DNA from: Sipunculus nudus | Taxonomy: Eukaryota; Annelida; Sipuncula; Golfingiida; Sipunculidae | Direction of reading: 5' to 3' | Length of the DNA stretch: 64,000 nt | NCBI GenBank assembly: GCA_026874595.1 | Contig: CM049322.1 | Span: 49,889,340 to 49,953,339 of the forward strand | In this document: piece by piece, positions 1 through 11,800 of the stretch | How positions within the stretch are numbered: the stretch's first letter is position 1 | Layout of the letters: the number at the start of each line of letters is the position of its first letter | Made by a program: the position numbers and the translations under genes | The notes under the pieces: model-generated | Databases searched by the model: none | What the model saw: only the letters and a program-made list of their open reading frames with translations | What the model was told of the DNA's origin: nothing

Positions 1-645
1 ATCCTATTTTCACACTTCAGGACTGCCTTATATCAAAACCACTCATCTGTTTTTCCTCATATTTACCATAAATATTCCTCTATATAGTTCCTATGTACAT
101 GCCAGAAATTAAGTCTGTAATGAATAAATTCTTTAAGTTATGGGCCCAAACAAAATGGACTTTGTAAAAAATCAGGAAAAATAATAACTCACTTAACATG
201 AAAAATTTTGAAACTAGAGTCTATTTTCTCAAGTATATAACTATGTTTAATTAAGATTCAATTGTTAACCCAAAATTAGATATGAATTTTTTAAATTTTT
301 TAAGTTATTAGCATAAAAAATAAATCAGTACCTTAAATTTTGCCCAACTTTGACCATGGCACGTTTTTTACCTGTAAGCACCATTGATTTAATTTTCACA
401 GCATATTAACATAAAATTATTAGTTTGTCTAAATCTGAAATTTGAAAATAAAAGCTTGAAAATTAAGTTAGTTATTGATTTTTTTTCTGTAGTCACTTGC
501 TTTGATTACAGATGCAGGGTCCCACTCCAGGTCACTGGAAGTCAGCTATGCCAGGGTTTCTGATTTGTTACAGTCACTGGGGGAGATCCCCTGCTGTGAC
601 AGGTGTACAGTTATTCTCATATCACCACCCCAATCACACCCCCAT

Positions 646-665
646 CCCCCCCCCCCCCCCCCCCC
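646..665. repeat. Poly-C run (20 nt)
   Basis: Twenty consecutive C, in a longer C/A-rich stretch (about 627-688). It creates proline-rich shadow frames on + and glycine-rich ones on -. Homopolymer length is likely variable or assembly-sensitive. Confidence 0.95.
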
Positions 666-1670
666 TCCCCACGCAAACCCAACCCACCAAGTGTTATGCG
701 GTAATTGTTATTGTTTTCACTGTATCTCCTTAATTGTAATGCTGTTTCCACTCTGATATGCAAAAACTTTCCTTGAAAAAATAATGCAAGGTGTAATCCA
801 GAAGATGCAATGTTGTGTAATGTAGCATTTTTAAAGAAATCGATGATTTTAACAAATATAATTGAACCCATCAGTATGCTTAAATTATTATAAAATATGA
901 AGCACATTATGGATAAATAAAGACACAATTAAAAATTGTGAAATCTAAATCAAGTATTATTTTTAGATATTTTTTGTTTTGCAGATTTAAAAGATATACT
1001 TTTGTGGTAAAAAATAAATGAACATTTGTATGCATGATGTGGTGTTATCTGACAAGATTGAGATTTATGATGATGCAATTGAGAATTATGAATCAACTTT
1101 TATATTCAGATATATATGTTAAATTGGAAATGTATAGAAATATAAACTTAAATTAGAAAATAATTGATGTGATAAAAAAATCAGGATTTAATACAAACAT
1201 TTGTTCATTATTTTCCTGCCTCAGCAGAATTTGAGATCAGGCTTTGTTTGCCCTGTTTTATGTTGTTAATAAGCTATATTTCAACTGTATACATTTCATA
1301 AAAAAATACATATATATTTAATAATATATATTATACAAAAAAATAGATTCAATTGAACAAATGTGTAAACTACTGAAATGTCAACAGTTAATCGAAAAAC
1401 CAACTAATGATCATGGTAATAGTACAGATCATTTGTTCACAAACTGCTCACATGCTTTAGTTTCAACAGTAGGAAACACATGGTCAGGTCACAAAATATT
1501 TTTTGCAACAATTTCTTTCTCATCAATACAAACCAATCATATAAACCAACCATGGCCTTTATTACCTCTTCCTCTTACACTTTATCTCCATTTGATATTA
1601 TTTTAGATTTTTACCTTCAAGGTTAACGTCAGCTGAGCACAGTGACCCATAGGTCCCTTGTTTCACAATG

Positions 1671-2500
1671 CCTGCAGATATTGGCCTGATTTTTTGTGTA
1701 TGGGCAGATATAGTCCAGTTACAGATGGAGTTCGCATTTCATCCCGGTTGACCTACTTTTGACTGTTTTACGGCTCCTGAACATAGAAAATTTCATGTAA
1801 AATATATATTTTCATGACCAATACACTTGTACAGACTTTTCTTCACAATACCTGCAGATATTGGCCTGATTTTTGGTGTGTGGGCAGATAATGACCAGTT
1901 ACAGATCGAGTTCACATTTGTCCCAGTTGACCTATTTTTGACCGTTTGACGGTGCTCTAACATAGAAAATTTCATAAAAAGGTGCACATGTATGGACTTT
2001 TGTTCGCAGTGCCTGCAGATACAGGCCTGATTTTTGGTGTGTAGGCAGATAATGACCAGTTACAGATCGAGTTCTTGTTTTGTCTCAGTTGACCTACTTT
2101 TGACCATTTGACTGCTCCTGAACATAGAAAGTTTCATGAAAAATATAAATTTTCATAACAAATGCATATGTACTGACTTTTTTTCCTCAATGCCTGCAGA
2201 TACCACCCTGATTTTTTTTGTGTGGGCAGATAATGACAGTTACAGATCGAGTTTGCGTTTCTTCCCGGTTGACCTACTTTTGATTGTTTTACGGCTCCTA
2301 AACATAGAAAATTTCATGAAAGACAGAAATTTTTATGGAAAATGCACATGTATGGACTTTTTTTCACAATGCCTGCATATACTGGCATGATTTTTGGTGT
2401 GTTGCTTGATAATGACCCGTTACAGATCGAGTTTGCATTTTGCCCTTGTTGACCTACTTTTGACCATACAACACCTCCTGAACTTAAAAAATTTTCCAAA
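1671..2500. repeat. Tandem array, ~180-bp unit, 5 diverged copies (pearl-like)
   Basis: Copies start with cctgcagata or a variant at 1671, 1851, 2012, 2193 and 2372, giving spacings of 180, 161, 181 and 179. Each includes gttgacctacttttgac and aacatagaaaatttcatg. The array is preceded by ggttaacgtcagctgagcac and followed by a GC-richer tail at 2520-2562 (gcccaaggcgggggcattc). Bivalve pearl elements are described as cores of ~160-bp tandem units between flanking domains; the similarity in layout is an inference. Confidence 0.85.
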
Positions 2501-2687
2501 TTTTACAAATGTTTCTAATTTGCCCAAGGCGGGGGCATTCATGTCGTTCCGACACATCTAGTTTTACCCTTACTTTATTTACCCTATCCTTTCAGTAAAA
2601 GTAAACTTAAACTCTTCTTGTTTACTGAGCTCAGCATGGGACTTGGATACAATTTCTTGTTTAAATTTATTTTTTAATTTACTACAG

Positions 2688-2834
2688 GACTCTGATGGTC
2701 AGGGCTGCCCGTTCTGCCGGACGGAGATCAAAGGGACGGAACAAGTGGTGGTGGACCCGTTTGATCCTCAGTTGCGTAAACTCAAAGAGCAAACAGAGAT
2801 CAACTTTGTTGAAGATGAAGAAGATTCTTTTGAG
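2688..2834 (+). CDS. CBL: CBL exon 1 in window: end of RING finger and acidic linker
   Basis: 147 nt, 49 codons, phase 0 at both ends. The acceptor is actacAG at 2681-2687 and the donor is GAG|GTATGG at 2835. The product begins [19 protein letters not shown]; the two Cys of CPFC are the last zinc ligands of the RING, and the residues after them (VVVDPFDP) are the signature linker of Cbl proteins. The exon then becomes acidic (EDEEDSFE). Vertebrate CBL also has an exon boundary just before this CPFC segment, so the split RING is expected. The other six RING ligands must be in the preceding exon, outside the window. An open frame continues upstream to 2643 and downstream to 2879, but those parts are intron. 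Confidence 0.95.
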
Positions 2835-5800
2835 GTATGGTTCATGAAACAACATTTTGACCAGGACTCAACATTTTGACAATGGCACAACATTTTGTCC
2901 TTGTCACAATAATTTGACATACCTTATGACACAGGTATTATTGTCTGTCCCACCAAGGGGTGCCCATTCATTAAAAAAAATATACATGACAGTGGTTTTA
3001 TCAAGTATTCAAGCAATTATTTATTTTAAAAAACAGCATCATACCTTGCAAAGAGTTTGACAACAGTAATTAAATTTAATCCGAGAAAACAGTCTGCTTT
3101 CATTGCAAGGTCAAGAATAACTTTTAACAGATGTTGATTAGATGATAGTACTTATTGGTACCTGATAAAATATATTATAAAATACATGGGCACTAGAAGA
3201 CTCCATCCGTGGCTGTCACTTCATTCGGAAGGAATCAGAAAGGTGCAATATATACATTTAATAAGTTCAAATCAGTTCTTTCATTTTTGATAGCCAAGGT
3301 GTCCATATATTGTCTCAAAATGAATGGAAATCTTTGGGATTTATAATTATCACCACAAACCAGTGGGGGCTCCTATGTGGAACAGACTAAAGCCATGACT
3401 TGTAGTGTGTGTGCTAGATACATTTTAAAATATCTTTTGGTGTTTGTTATTTCATAGGTAAACATTATATTGAATATACTTTTCTTTTGTCTTTGTTTGT
3501 TTGTATACTTGCTCCTTTAATAACCACTGTGTCTTTTGTTGTATAGACCTGTTCTCTTAATATGTATTTTGTTATGTAGACTTTGTTTCCTTGATAACAT
3601 TGTCACTTTGTCATGTAGACTAGTTCTCAAGTAATATTATTTTGTTTGAACAGTGTTCTGTTCTTATGTATACTTTTATTTTTTTTTGCAAAATGATTCA
3701 TTGATCAGTATCTGTATGTTCCTTGATAGATATATTTTTGATGGAGCAGTGTTTATTGTATATTTTTCTAAATTTTTCAGGGTGTTTATGTTGATTAAAT
3801 TAATGATTATTGTTGATCAGCTAAAATTCAGTGTTTGTATAGTATTATGATTCATAGATGACAAGTATATGGTAATTCTTAGAAGACTATGGTGTCAGTA
3901 ATTTAGTGATTATATGTTAATATAGTAAGGTTTGATGGCCTAGTATTCCTTTGGCAAGTGTTCTTTTGACCAGTGTCCCATTTCTGTGTGGAGTAAAGTT
4001 TTGGTGATATATGTTCCCTGGTTAGTCATTCAATGTTGTTCCCAAATCCTTGTTTCTGTATCCTTTTGAGGTAAATTTTCCATGATCCTGTATTACATTG
4101 ACCAGTATTCTTGAGAAATCAGCTTGACCAATCAGATCACCACTCTTCACTCCGAGATCATGGTAAATTCCTTCTGAGTCGTTCCTCTTGACTGCTACTT
4201 GCAAAGGCCACCTTTGCTTTTATACATCCAACAGGGCACTGGTACAGGTCCAAGTGTATTCCAGACAATGAGAGCGGCTCACTATGGGTCTGAAGAAGAG
4301 CCTTTACATAACAAATTGGGCTTCATAAATTATCGTTTTTCCCTCTCTCTTAGTTGTCAATAATATGCTGCCTAAACCCGTAAGATGCTCTTCCTGGGGG
4401 TGTTTGCGTGCAGATGTACATCAGATGTTTTTCACTCCCAACTAACATGTCACATTTCATTAAAATCTAGAAATTGTGCTTCAGATATCTCATTGACACT
4501 CAAAATCAACCAAAACATGCATGGTTTATAAATTTACAAGTGATGAAGGTTAAATGTGATATTTTACAGCAAAAGAAGCATCTACGGTACCCACGGAATG
4601 GTGTACAGGTAAACTACACCTTAGAGTTAAGTACAGCCAGTACCCTGCCCACCACAGACCGTGTATCACTAAGACTTTCATTCACTGCATGATGATAATG
4701 AACACATTATATAGAGTTCACAGTTTATTTCATTTGATTACTACTAACTCAACCATAGTCTCTGAGATAAGCAAGTACTGGTCACATGATTTTTGTATCA
4801 CTAGTGATTGGACACAAGAAGAGCATCACGTAACACATTTTTCATCCTTCACTTTTACCACTGCAACTATGTGTTGCAAAGTTTTGTGAATACTGTCAAC
4901 TTTTCATTTGGTGAGAACGGCATAGTTCCTGGTGAAGAAAACTAGATTAAATCTATATAAAAATAAGAAGGTCAAAAGTTAAGGTAAAAAAAAGCAAAAA
5001 AAAATTTTGTGGAAGAAAAAAAGCTAATCTCAGATTAACTGACATCAACAGGCATTGCATCATCATTAAGAATGAGCACTATATGAATTGTTTAAATAGA
5101 TGGCGGCAATAATTGGATATAATTGATATGGGTACTGTGGCAGAAACAGTAAGGCTCTTTTTCAGGGAGTGATTCCATGCACAAAAAAAAAAAATAAAAC
5201 CACAAATTTTGTGTCATGTGACATTTGAACACAGGATGACCTTGACCTTCCTTTAAGTGTTCCTGTAAAATCCCAGGTAAAGAGACATTTATAATAGAAA
5301 AAAAAAACAAGGTAGGCTGTTCAGTCAGAACAAGAACACATTTGGCTTTGTGACCAAGCATTTAAATATTTGATCTGGAAACAGAACATAAACGGTCACT
5401 TATACATACTAGAGGATGATTACAAAAAGTCAGTTGCATGATAAGTCTCCAACTGGCTTGTTTATAATTTACAACCACAGGAATATTGGATGTTAGGAAT
5501 ACCGGGATTTCAGACATTTTCATTTCAGTAATTATGCTTTATTTCCTCTCATTACAGCATACATGAAGGACAGATGGTTTACACAACAGAAGTGGCTTTA
5601 TCTGCACCTCCCTTAAACAAAATCATTTTATTCATAAATTGATTCACCATTGAATGTTTGCTTGATGAGCACAACAGCATACTTTGACTTGTTCAGAATT
5701 TTGGAGCTGATTTTAGAACTTGGTAATGATGATCATTTTAGGATCCGTCCCAGTGGACAGACAGAAAAAACCTGCAGCAGTTGGCCGTAGGTCCAAGGAA

Positions 5801-8800
5801 TAATCAGGTCAGTAACTGGGACATGGCAAAACTGTCACATGACCTTGTTACAACTCTCAGTTGAACTGGAAATGAATGGGGATGAAAAAGAAAACTGTAT
5901 GAATTGGAACTGTCTTGATAGTAATAAAAAGATATCAGTAATAAAGGGAACATCACAAGTGTAAATTGAAGTAAAGTTTAATCAAATGGGAACGGAAAGT
6001 TTCACGTATAAGAATAATATTGGAATTACCGGTATATGAATCAAATTGATACTTGCATTGGAATTAAAGGGAAAATTGTAAGAATTGGAATACCCTTGAT
6101 AGAAATAAAAATTGAATTCAAATTTATTTGGTAAAAAACAGATAATCATAAGTGTAAATTGAACTAAATTGGAATTTAATTGGAATGGAAAGGGAAATTT
6201 CAGGTATTAGAATTATCTTAATTAAATTGAAGTTGCATTGGATTTGAAAGGAAAACCGCATCAACTGGAATTGACTTGATTGAAATAATAATGCATTTGA
6301 ATTCAATTAAAATTAAGGGGAAAATCAGTGTGTGTTGGAATTGAAAGGAAAACTGTATTAATTGGAATTACATTTAATTTGGGACTTAGTTTAAATCAAA
6401 TAAATATGAATTGAATTGGAAATGTTATATAATCAACATTTTGAAGTTGAACTGGCAATGAACTGTCTTAAATTGTTTTGTATGAAATCAAATTGGAATT
6501 GTCCTCAGTTTTGGGATAAAATTCTTATTGTAGGTCAACTGAATGATATAAATGAGCCACAAACTAGTCATGCACTAGCACTGTATTTTAATTATTATGC
6601 TACATCTTTTAATTTTGCTTTCATTTTTCCAGGAAAATTATTTGCATAGTGTGGAAACATTTTTTGGTATATATACACTTAGGGAGGGGGCATTATTTAT
6701 TCAATTAACATTCTGCTTTAGGAAAACAAGGTTGCATTCATTTTGCTTCTTGACGTCAGGTCTTCGAACATTAATTTTAAAAATTAGCACAGTTAATAAG
6801 TTAAGGTTGGTAAACTGGCCTACTGGCCACAGGTAACCCACCAAGGTCTATTTGTGTTGCCTACAATTGTTTATGCATGTAGGGCAGTGCTTTTTGTGTG
6901 GTTCTTTACAATTAAAATAATGCAATTTAATGAACCAGTCCTGAGATAATAGAACATTTTATGAGCAGAAGGCGATTAAAATGATGGCGTATATTATTAA
7001 TTTAATTTATTTTACTTAATATATACAGTCATAGGGTAAATGCTTGGCTGTCTCCACTGGCAACCCGGGTTCGATCCCCGGCATGGCTGTGAGAGTGGGT
7101 TATGTTCGCATGTCCAAGGCTGGTGCTTCTCAGGGAACCGCGGTTTTCTCCACCTGTAGACAACTAAATAGCATCACCGGAGTCGGGAAGAGTGCCTCGA
7201 TTAGTCATAAATACTATTTGAACAATCCATGTAAAATTAAAAAAGTTTATATATCTATATATGTATATATATGTATATATATATAATGTATGTATGTATA
7301 TAGATATATAAACCTTATTTATTTAAAACTGTCATTTGAAGTTATGTTTTTCTAACAGTGACTTCATAATGAATATCAATCAGTTTAACTTAAGTTAACA
7401 CCACCCACTGGAAACATCATCAATGTCCTTTGTGGGTAAACGTCTGCTCATATAGATGATTGTATGGATTACTTGATTACTTGATTTGCATGCATGTATC
7501 TGTGTTGTGCACATTGTTGTATTCACTTTAGTGTGCGGTCGCTTGTTCTTCTTCTTAGTGTGTACCATATTTCACTGTATCCAAATGTTTTCCATCTGAT
7601 CTCTTTCATGAGAGTGATTGAGGATTTATAGAATTATGTGTTTGTGTGTTTTACCATTGTATCCACTGATTCTATTTTTCTTTTTTATATGTTAAAACTC
7701 AGAATAAAAAAAAAATACTACCACGTCCCATTCCTGTCTGATAGCCATTGTGCTAAACCATTAATGAGTATGCTTTAAGGGGAATAATCCTTGTAAGATC
7801 ATTTCTCTGAAATACACTTACCATAATGTCCAACAAAGCATTGCTAGCCAATTTGGTACAGTCCTGTCACATGAGATATCATCATGCGGAATCCCCTGAT
7901 ATTGGTACAGCATTTGTGTGTACAAATTATTACAGACTAATCAGAAATCAGAATCCTAGAGGAAATGGGTGTATGAAGTAATGCAGGATACAAACTAATG
8001 TGAAAATTAAAGTATATAGTTCACATTTTTTGGTGATGTCTTACTTCACGTGTGCAAGTTCAAAATCTGCTGCCTGTTTGAGCTTTATTGTGTTTGCACC
8101 GTCAGAAAATAATGTTAATAAATCAGTTCTTTTTAGCTGGGGACCAATATTGCCATTTCATTTCATTAGCACTTGAGTAAAATTTCCATCTCAGGTAAAG
8201 ATATGGCAATTGTGCCTTGTGTAACTCAGCTCAACTCAGCTTTTAGATTGGTGGAACCTTTGAGAAAATAAAAAAAAAAAAACTATGTACATGCTATTTA
8301 TGACAGTTGCCAGTTTAAAAATGGATATATAGTGTATATATAATAAAATGATTGCCTTATAAGAAGTTGGTGGTAAGATGATTCTTGTGAAAGTACAAGT
8401 CATAAAGATGGATAATACTGCATTTAAATCACTTATATGGGAAAATAAAGATAACCATGCTAAGTAGAATAGAGTTGGATAAAACAGAGCAAACAAATCT
8501 GGTTACAAAAAATGATCTAGTTATATCAGGGAGTATTCCATGTACCATAGATCCCCATTTTATTGCTGCATGTCTATTTATAGCCGGTACTGTGAAAGTC
8601 ATCTGTAAAATAAGTAACTATAGACAGTAATTTTAATTTTACTTTTGGTATTTTTCAGACAAGGAACTCACCAGTGAACGGCTCGCCATCAGCATCACCC
8701 ATACAAATGAGACGAACGGCCGTACCTCCCCCGGTGCCACCGAGAACGTCACCGCACGGGAGCCCTAATACATCACCCAGGCTGGCAAGGTGGGCGATTG

Positions 8801-11800
8801 CACCCCTCTCCCCCCCCCCCCCCCCCAGCCCACCCACCCATTCTTTCTTAGGGCTTAAAACATTGGGTAATGAGTTGTCCAAGCATCTGGTAAATTATAA
8901 TTAAGGAGTTAACTTTAAGAAAAAATAAACTAGGAAAGACAGATCTAAATGGTGTTGGATTGTTATGTATTTTGTCTTTTGAATCTTTGAAATCTGGGTA
9001 ACTTGATGATTTTCTGATTTATACCAGCATCTTTGACTATGCTTTCACAGACCTTGATTCTGTGACTCTCTCTTGCATCTGTTCATCTACTTCTACTTCT
9101 CCTTCTCCTCTTTCTGTTTTCTCTCTCTTTCTCTCTCTCTCTCAGTTTATAAATAACATTATTAAAAACTTAAATGTACAAATGGATATAAACATGCTTG
9201 AACTTAACTTGTATAGATATATGAGAACAGATAATACTTTTGAAATGTGTTTTTTCTTTTGTTTTCTTTTTTTTGTCTCAGTCTATATGAACCTTGTTGT
9301 GCGGAAATCAAAGGGATTTATAACTACAACTTATCTGAAGTTCAGTACAAATAGGTTTTTAAATTTAAATGGTAATAAATTAACTTCAAGCTTTGAGCAT
9401 GAAACTTCAACACGATTTAGTCATTCAGTTTAAGCAAGCTGGACAAAATAAGGTTTTGTGGTGTAAGTTTTGTTATTTGTTTATACAGTTATATGTTTGT
9501 GCACTTGCTGACTATATCCAAGTTTTAATATATGTAATTGTACTTGACATTTTATGTACTTGCATTTAATAAAAAAAACTTGGTTTTAAAAGAGGTGATT
9601 AATAGCAGCCAGACATGTCTACTGTACTGAAGATGTGATCTCTCTCACTTCTCACTGTAGGCGTCAGCTGCCCCCCACACCGCCATCAGAAGATGAGGAC
9701 TCAGACGGGTTCCCAGCGATGATGGCGCCCCCTGTGCCTTCTGTCTCCTCGTCCGGTGCTAGCTCCATGGCAACGTCGTTGGCTCCCACACCTCCACAAC
9801 GTCCACCAAATAATGAAGAAACAGGTGGCGCCCAAGCCAGTAATGTAGAAAATCCAGGTTTGCTAAATTCAGCTGATTTCCATAAATCCAACGCAAAAAA
9901 CATGAATGAAATTGAAAATTGATTCAATTTGATTCAGTGAAACATGATTAATATTTTATTTCCAGATGACTAATAAAAATATGAATTATTTTTCATACCT
10001 GTTTTTTTTTTTTATTCTCTTTTTAGTGGTAATTGTATCACCAGGTGTGAGGGTATCAGATTAAATGCAAATTAGCTAATAAATTTTTCATGAAATTTAT
10101 TTATGAAACACTACAGTCCTCTGTGAAATTCTTCAGACATGAACATTTTCTGCTTTACATTATTTTGAAATTTTGTTTTAAATAATTTGCATGCATGTCT
10201 TTTATACATGTAAAACTAATCAAAAGTTTAAACAGTAATGAGTAAGGCATTGCCAGAAAACCTGTGAAAATCTTGTAAAAACTAAGTTATGCACCAAATT
10301 CTCAGTGGGTAGGAAGCAAAGTTAGAGGAAACAGATTAAAAGAACAGAAGTGTGGTAAACGTAGGATATTGTAAGAGCTGAGAGGGTTTTTCAGTAGATT
10401 TGGAGCATGAAAATATATTGTGGATTCATTATTTCAGGATTTCCCACTGACTTCCATATTGTCTATATCCCCCATTTTTCCTCCAACAAATTCCTACTTT
10501 TTCCCTATGTTTTCCAGCATTTAGATCATAATCTCCTATATTTTCCTATATTTATCAACTGGACATTTACATTTTATAAATATTTTTATAAAGACCAGTT
10601 AAACAGGTGTTAAATTGATTCAACAGAACCTTTCAATGTTGTTTGGAGCACTGGTAATCATGGCAAGCAGCAAAGGAAACTCGATTATGCAGTAAAACTC
10701 TTATATTTTGGCTGAAAATTCCCATAAACTCATATATTTTTTGTCTCAAATGCTCATATAAAATTCCTGTTTTTCTTCAGGAGTCTGGTTGGAGCCCTGT
10801 TACTGGTTAAATGTTACCACATGCACATGCAACCTCACCTAACAATTTCAAAGCAACAACTAACCTTATTGTCACTTCAAGCAATTGCAGTGTGTCAGCA
10901 CATATTTAAGGTCCCCTGAATGTAACCTGTGACAGTATATATGCTCGTAGTTAAGTACACTTTAAATCCTGACAAGTGCATTAGAAATGCTGGTAAACTC
11001 CAGTTTCCTTTGTTGATTCTTAAAGTTGTGAATTTATAACATAATCAGATAAAGAGATACCCAGATGATTAATACTGCTTGTACAAATGGTTTAAATTCA
11101 TGTTTTTATCAAGTGGTAATGGTACTGTGTCTGTGGGGGTATTTTAATTGGGCAGCTGGAATGAGAAATGTGTAATTTTGCATGGTGTGTCTTGTGTGTC
11201 ATTCCCCCTGTCATGTTTAATCCTTCTCTGATTTGTTATATATTTGCGGATGATAAAGAGGGATTGAAATATCAAAAAGTCTGTTGGCCAGAGGCATGCA
11301 TTTTAAGGGGTCTTCAGTCTGGTAGTTCTATAGAAGCATTCCTAGCAGTCCTGTGGAAAACTGTAGTTATTGACATTCCCATGACATTAAGTCATTTTAA
11401 ACAACCTCTGTTTAGCTGATGTACAGACATTCTTGATTTATCAATCTTTGTTTGGCAAATTCGGAAATTCGGAAATTTCCTGAGTTTAAACATGGTATCT
11501 GGTCCAGGTATGGATAACATTGTTCTCTTCTAACTACTTGAGAATTAATTGCCCTCTTATTTGAACAAATTACTTCATTTCTTATATTTGGGATTAAATT
11601 AAAAATTTTATGCTGACTCTGTTATAAATCAGATTGTGCCTTCAGCATGTACCCTTTAGTGTAAATATGATGATAACAAAAGACACATATGATTTTCCTG
11701 TTGAGAACCTTTATTCAAGCTAACAAACAAATAGAAAAAGCAAAAATGAATGTAAAAATCTCCTGCTAGACTGAACTATATCTAATTTACTGGCCCCTCG

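Larger units (their letters stand above)
1..2687 (+). other. CBL intron (3' part): AT-rich, with poly-C run and a ~180-bp tandem array
   Basis: AT-rich DNA upstream of the first recognisable exon. It contains a 20-base C run (646-665) and the array at 1671-2500, described separately. The segment around 500-610 is less AT-rich and has splice-like ends, but its translation shows no Cbl sequence. No other exon was recognised. Confidence 0.7.
2835..5741 (+). other. CBL intron 2835-5741
   Basis: 2.9 kb of AT-rich intron. It holds a weak ~37-bp degenerate repeat around gta-t/g-agac (3503, 3541, 3576, 3615) and the possible microexon at 4570-4608. Short A-runs occur at 4981-5025 and 5180-5195. No gene is seen on either strand. 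Confidence 0.75.
5808..8658 (+). other. CBL intron 5808-8658
   Basis: 2.85 kb intron. It holds a degenerate ggaatt-rich repeat (5870-6420), a SINE-like element (about 7030-7240) with its AT-rich tail, and AT-rich DNA with no other recognised feature. Confidence 0.75.
8790..9660 (+). other. CBL intron 8790-9660
   Basis: 0.87 kb. It has a 17-base C run just after the donor and a long pyrimidine tract (9062-9144, CTT/TCTC words). No other feature is seen. Confidence 0.8.

Noticed and set aside
502-756. Open frame with splice-like ends upstream of the RING exon
   Set aside because: The translation has no Cbl RING or linker sequence, and the C run gives a proline artefact. The missing RING part would need a CxxC...CxHxxCxxC pattern, which is absent.
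8655-8882. Minus-strand Gly-rich frame opposite exon 3
   Set aside because: Shadow of the Pro-rich exon and the C run on the other strand.
9062-9144. Strong polypyrimidine tract with AG (possible acceptor)
   Set aside because: No open in-phase exon with a donor follows; the exon 3 to exon 4 junction is already in phase without it.
11168-11419. 83-codon frame in a CBL intron
   Set aside because: No recognised domain, no splice context agreeing with neighbours, and composition like the surrounding intron.
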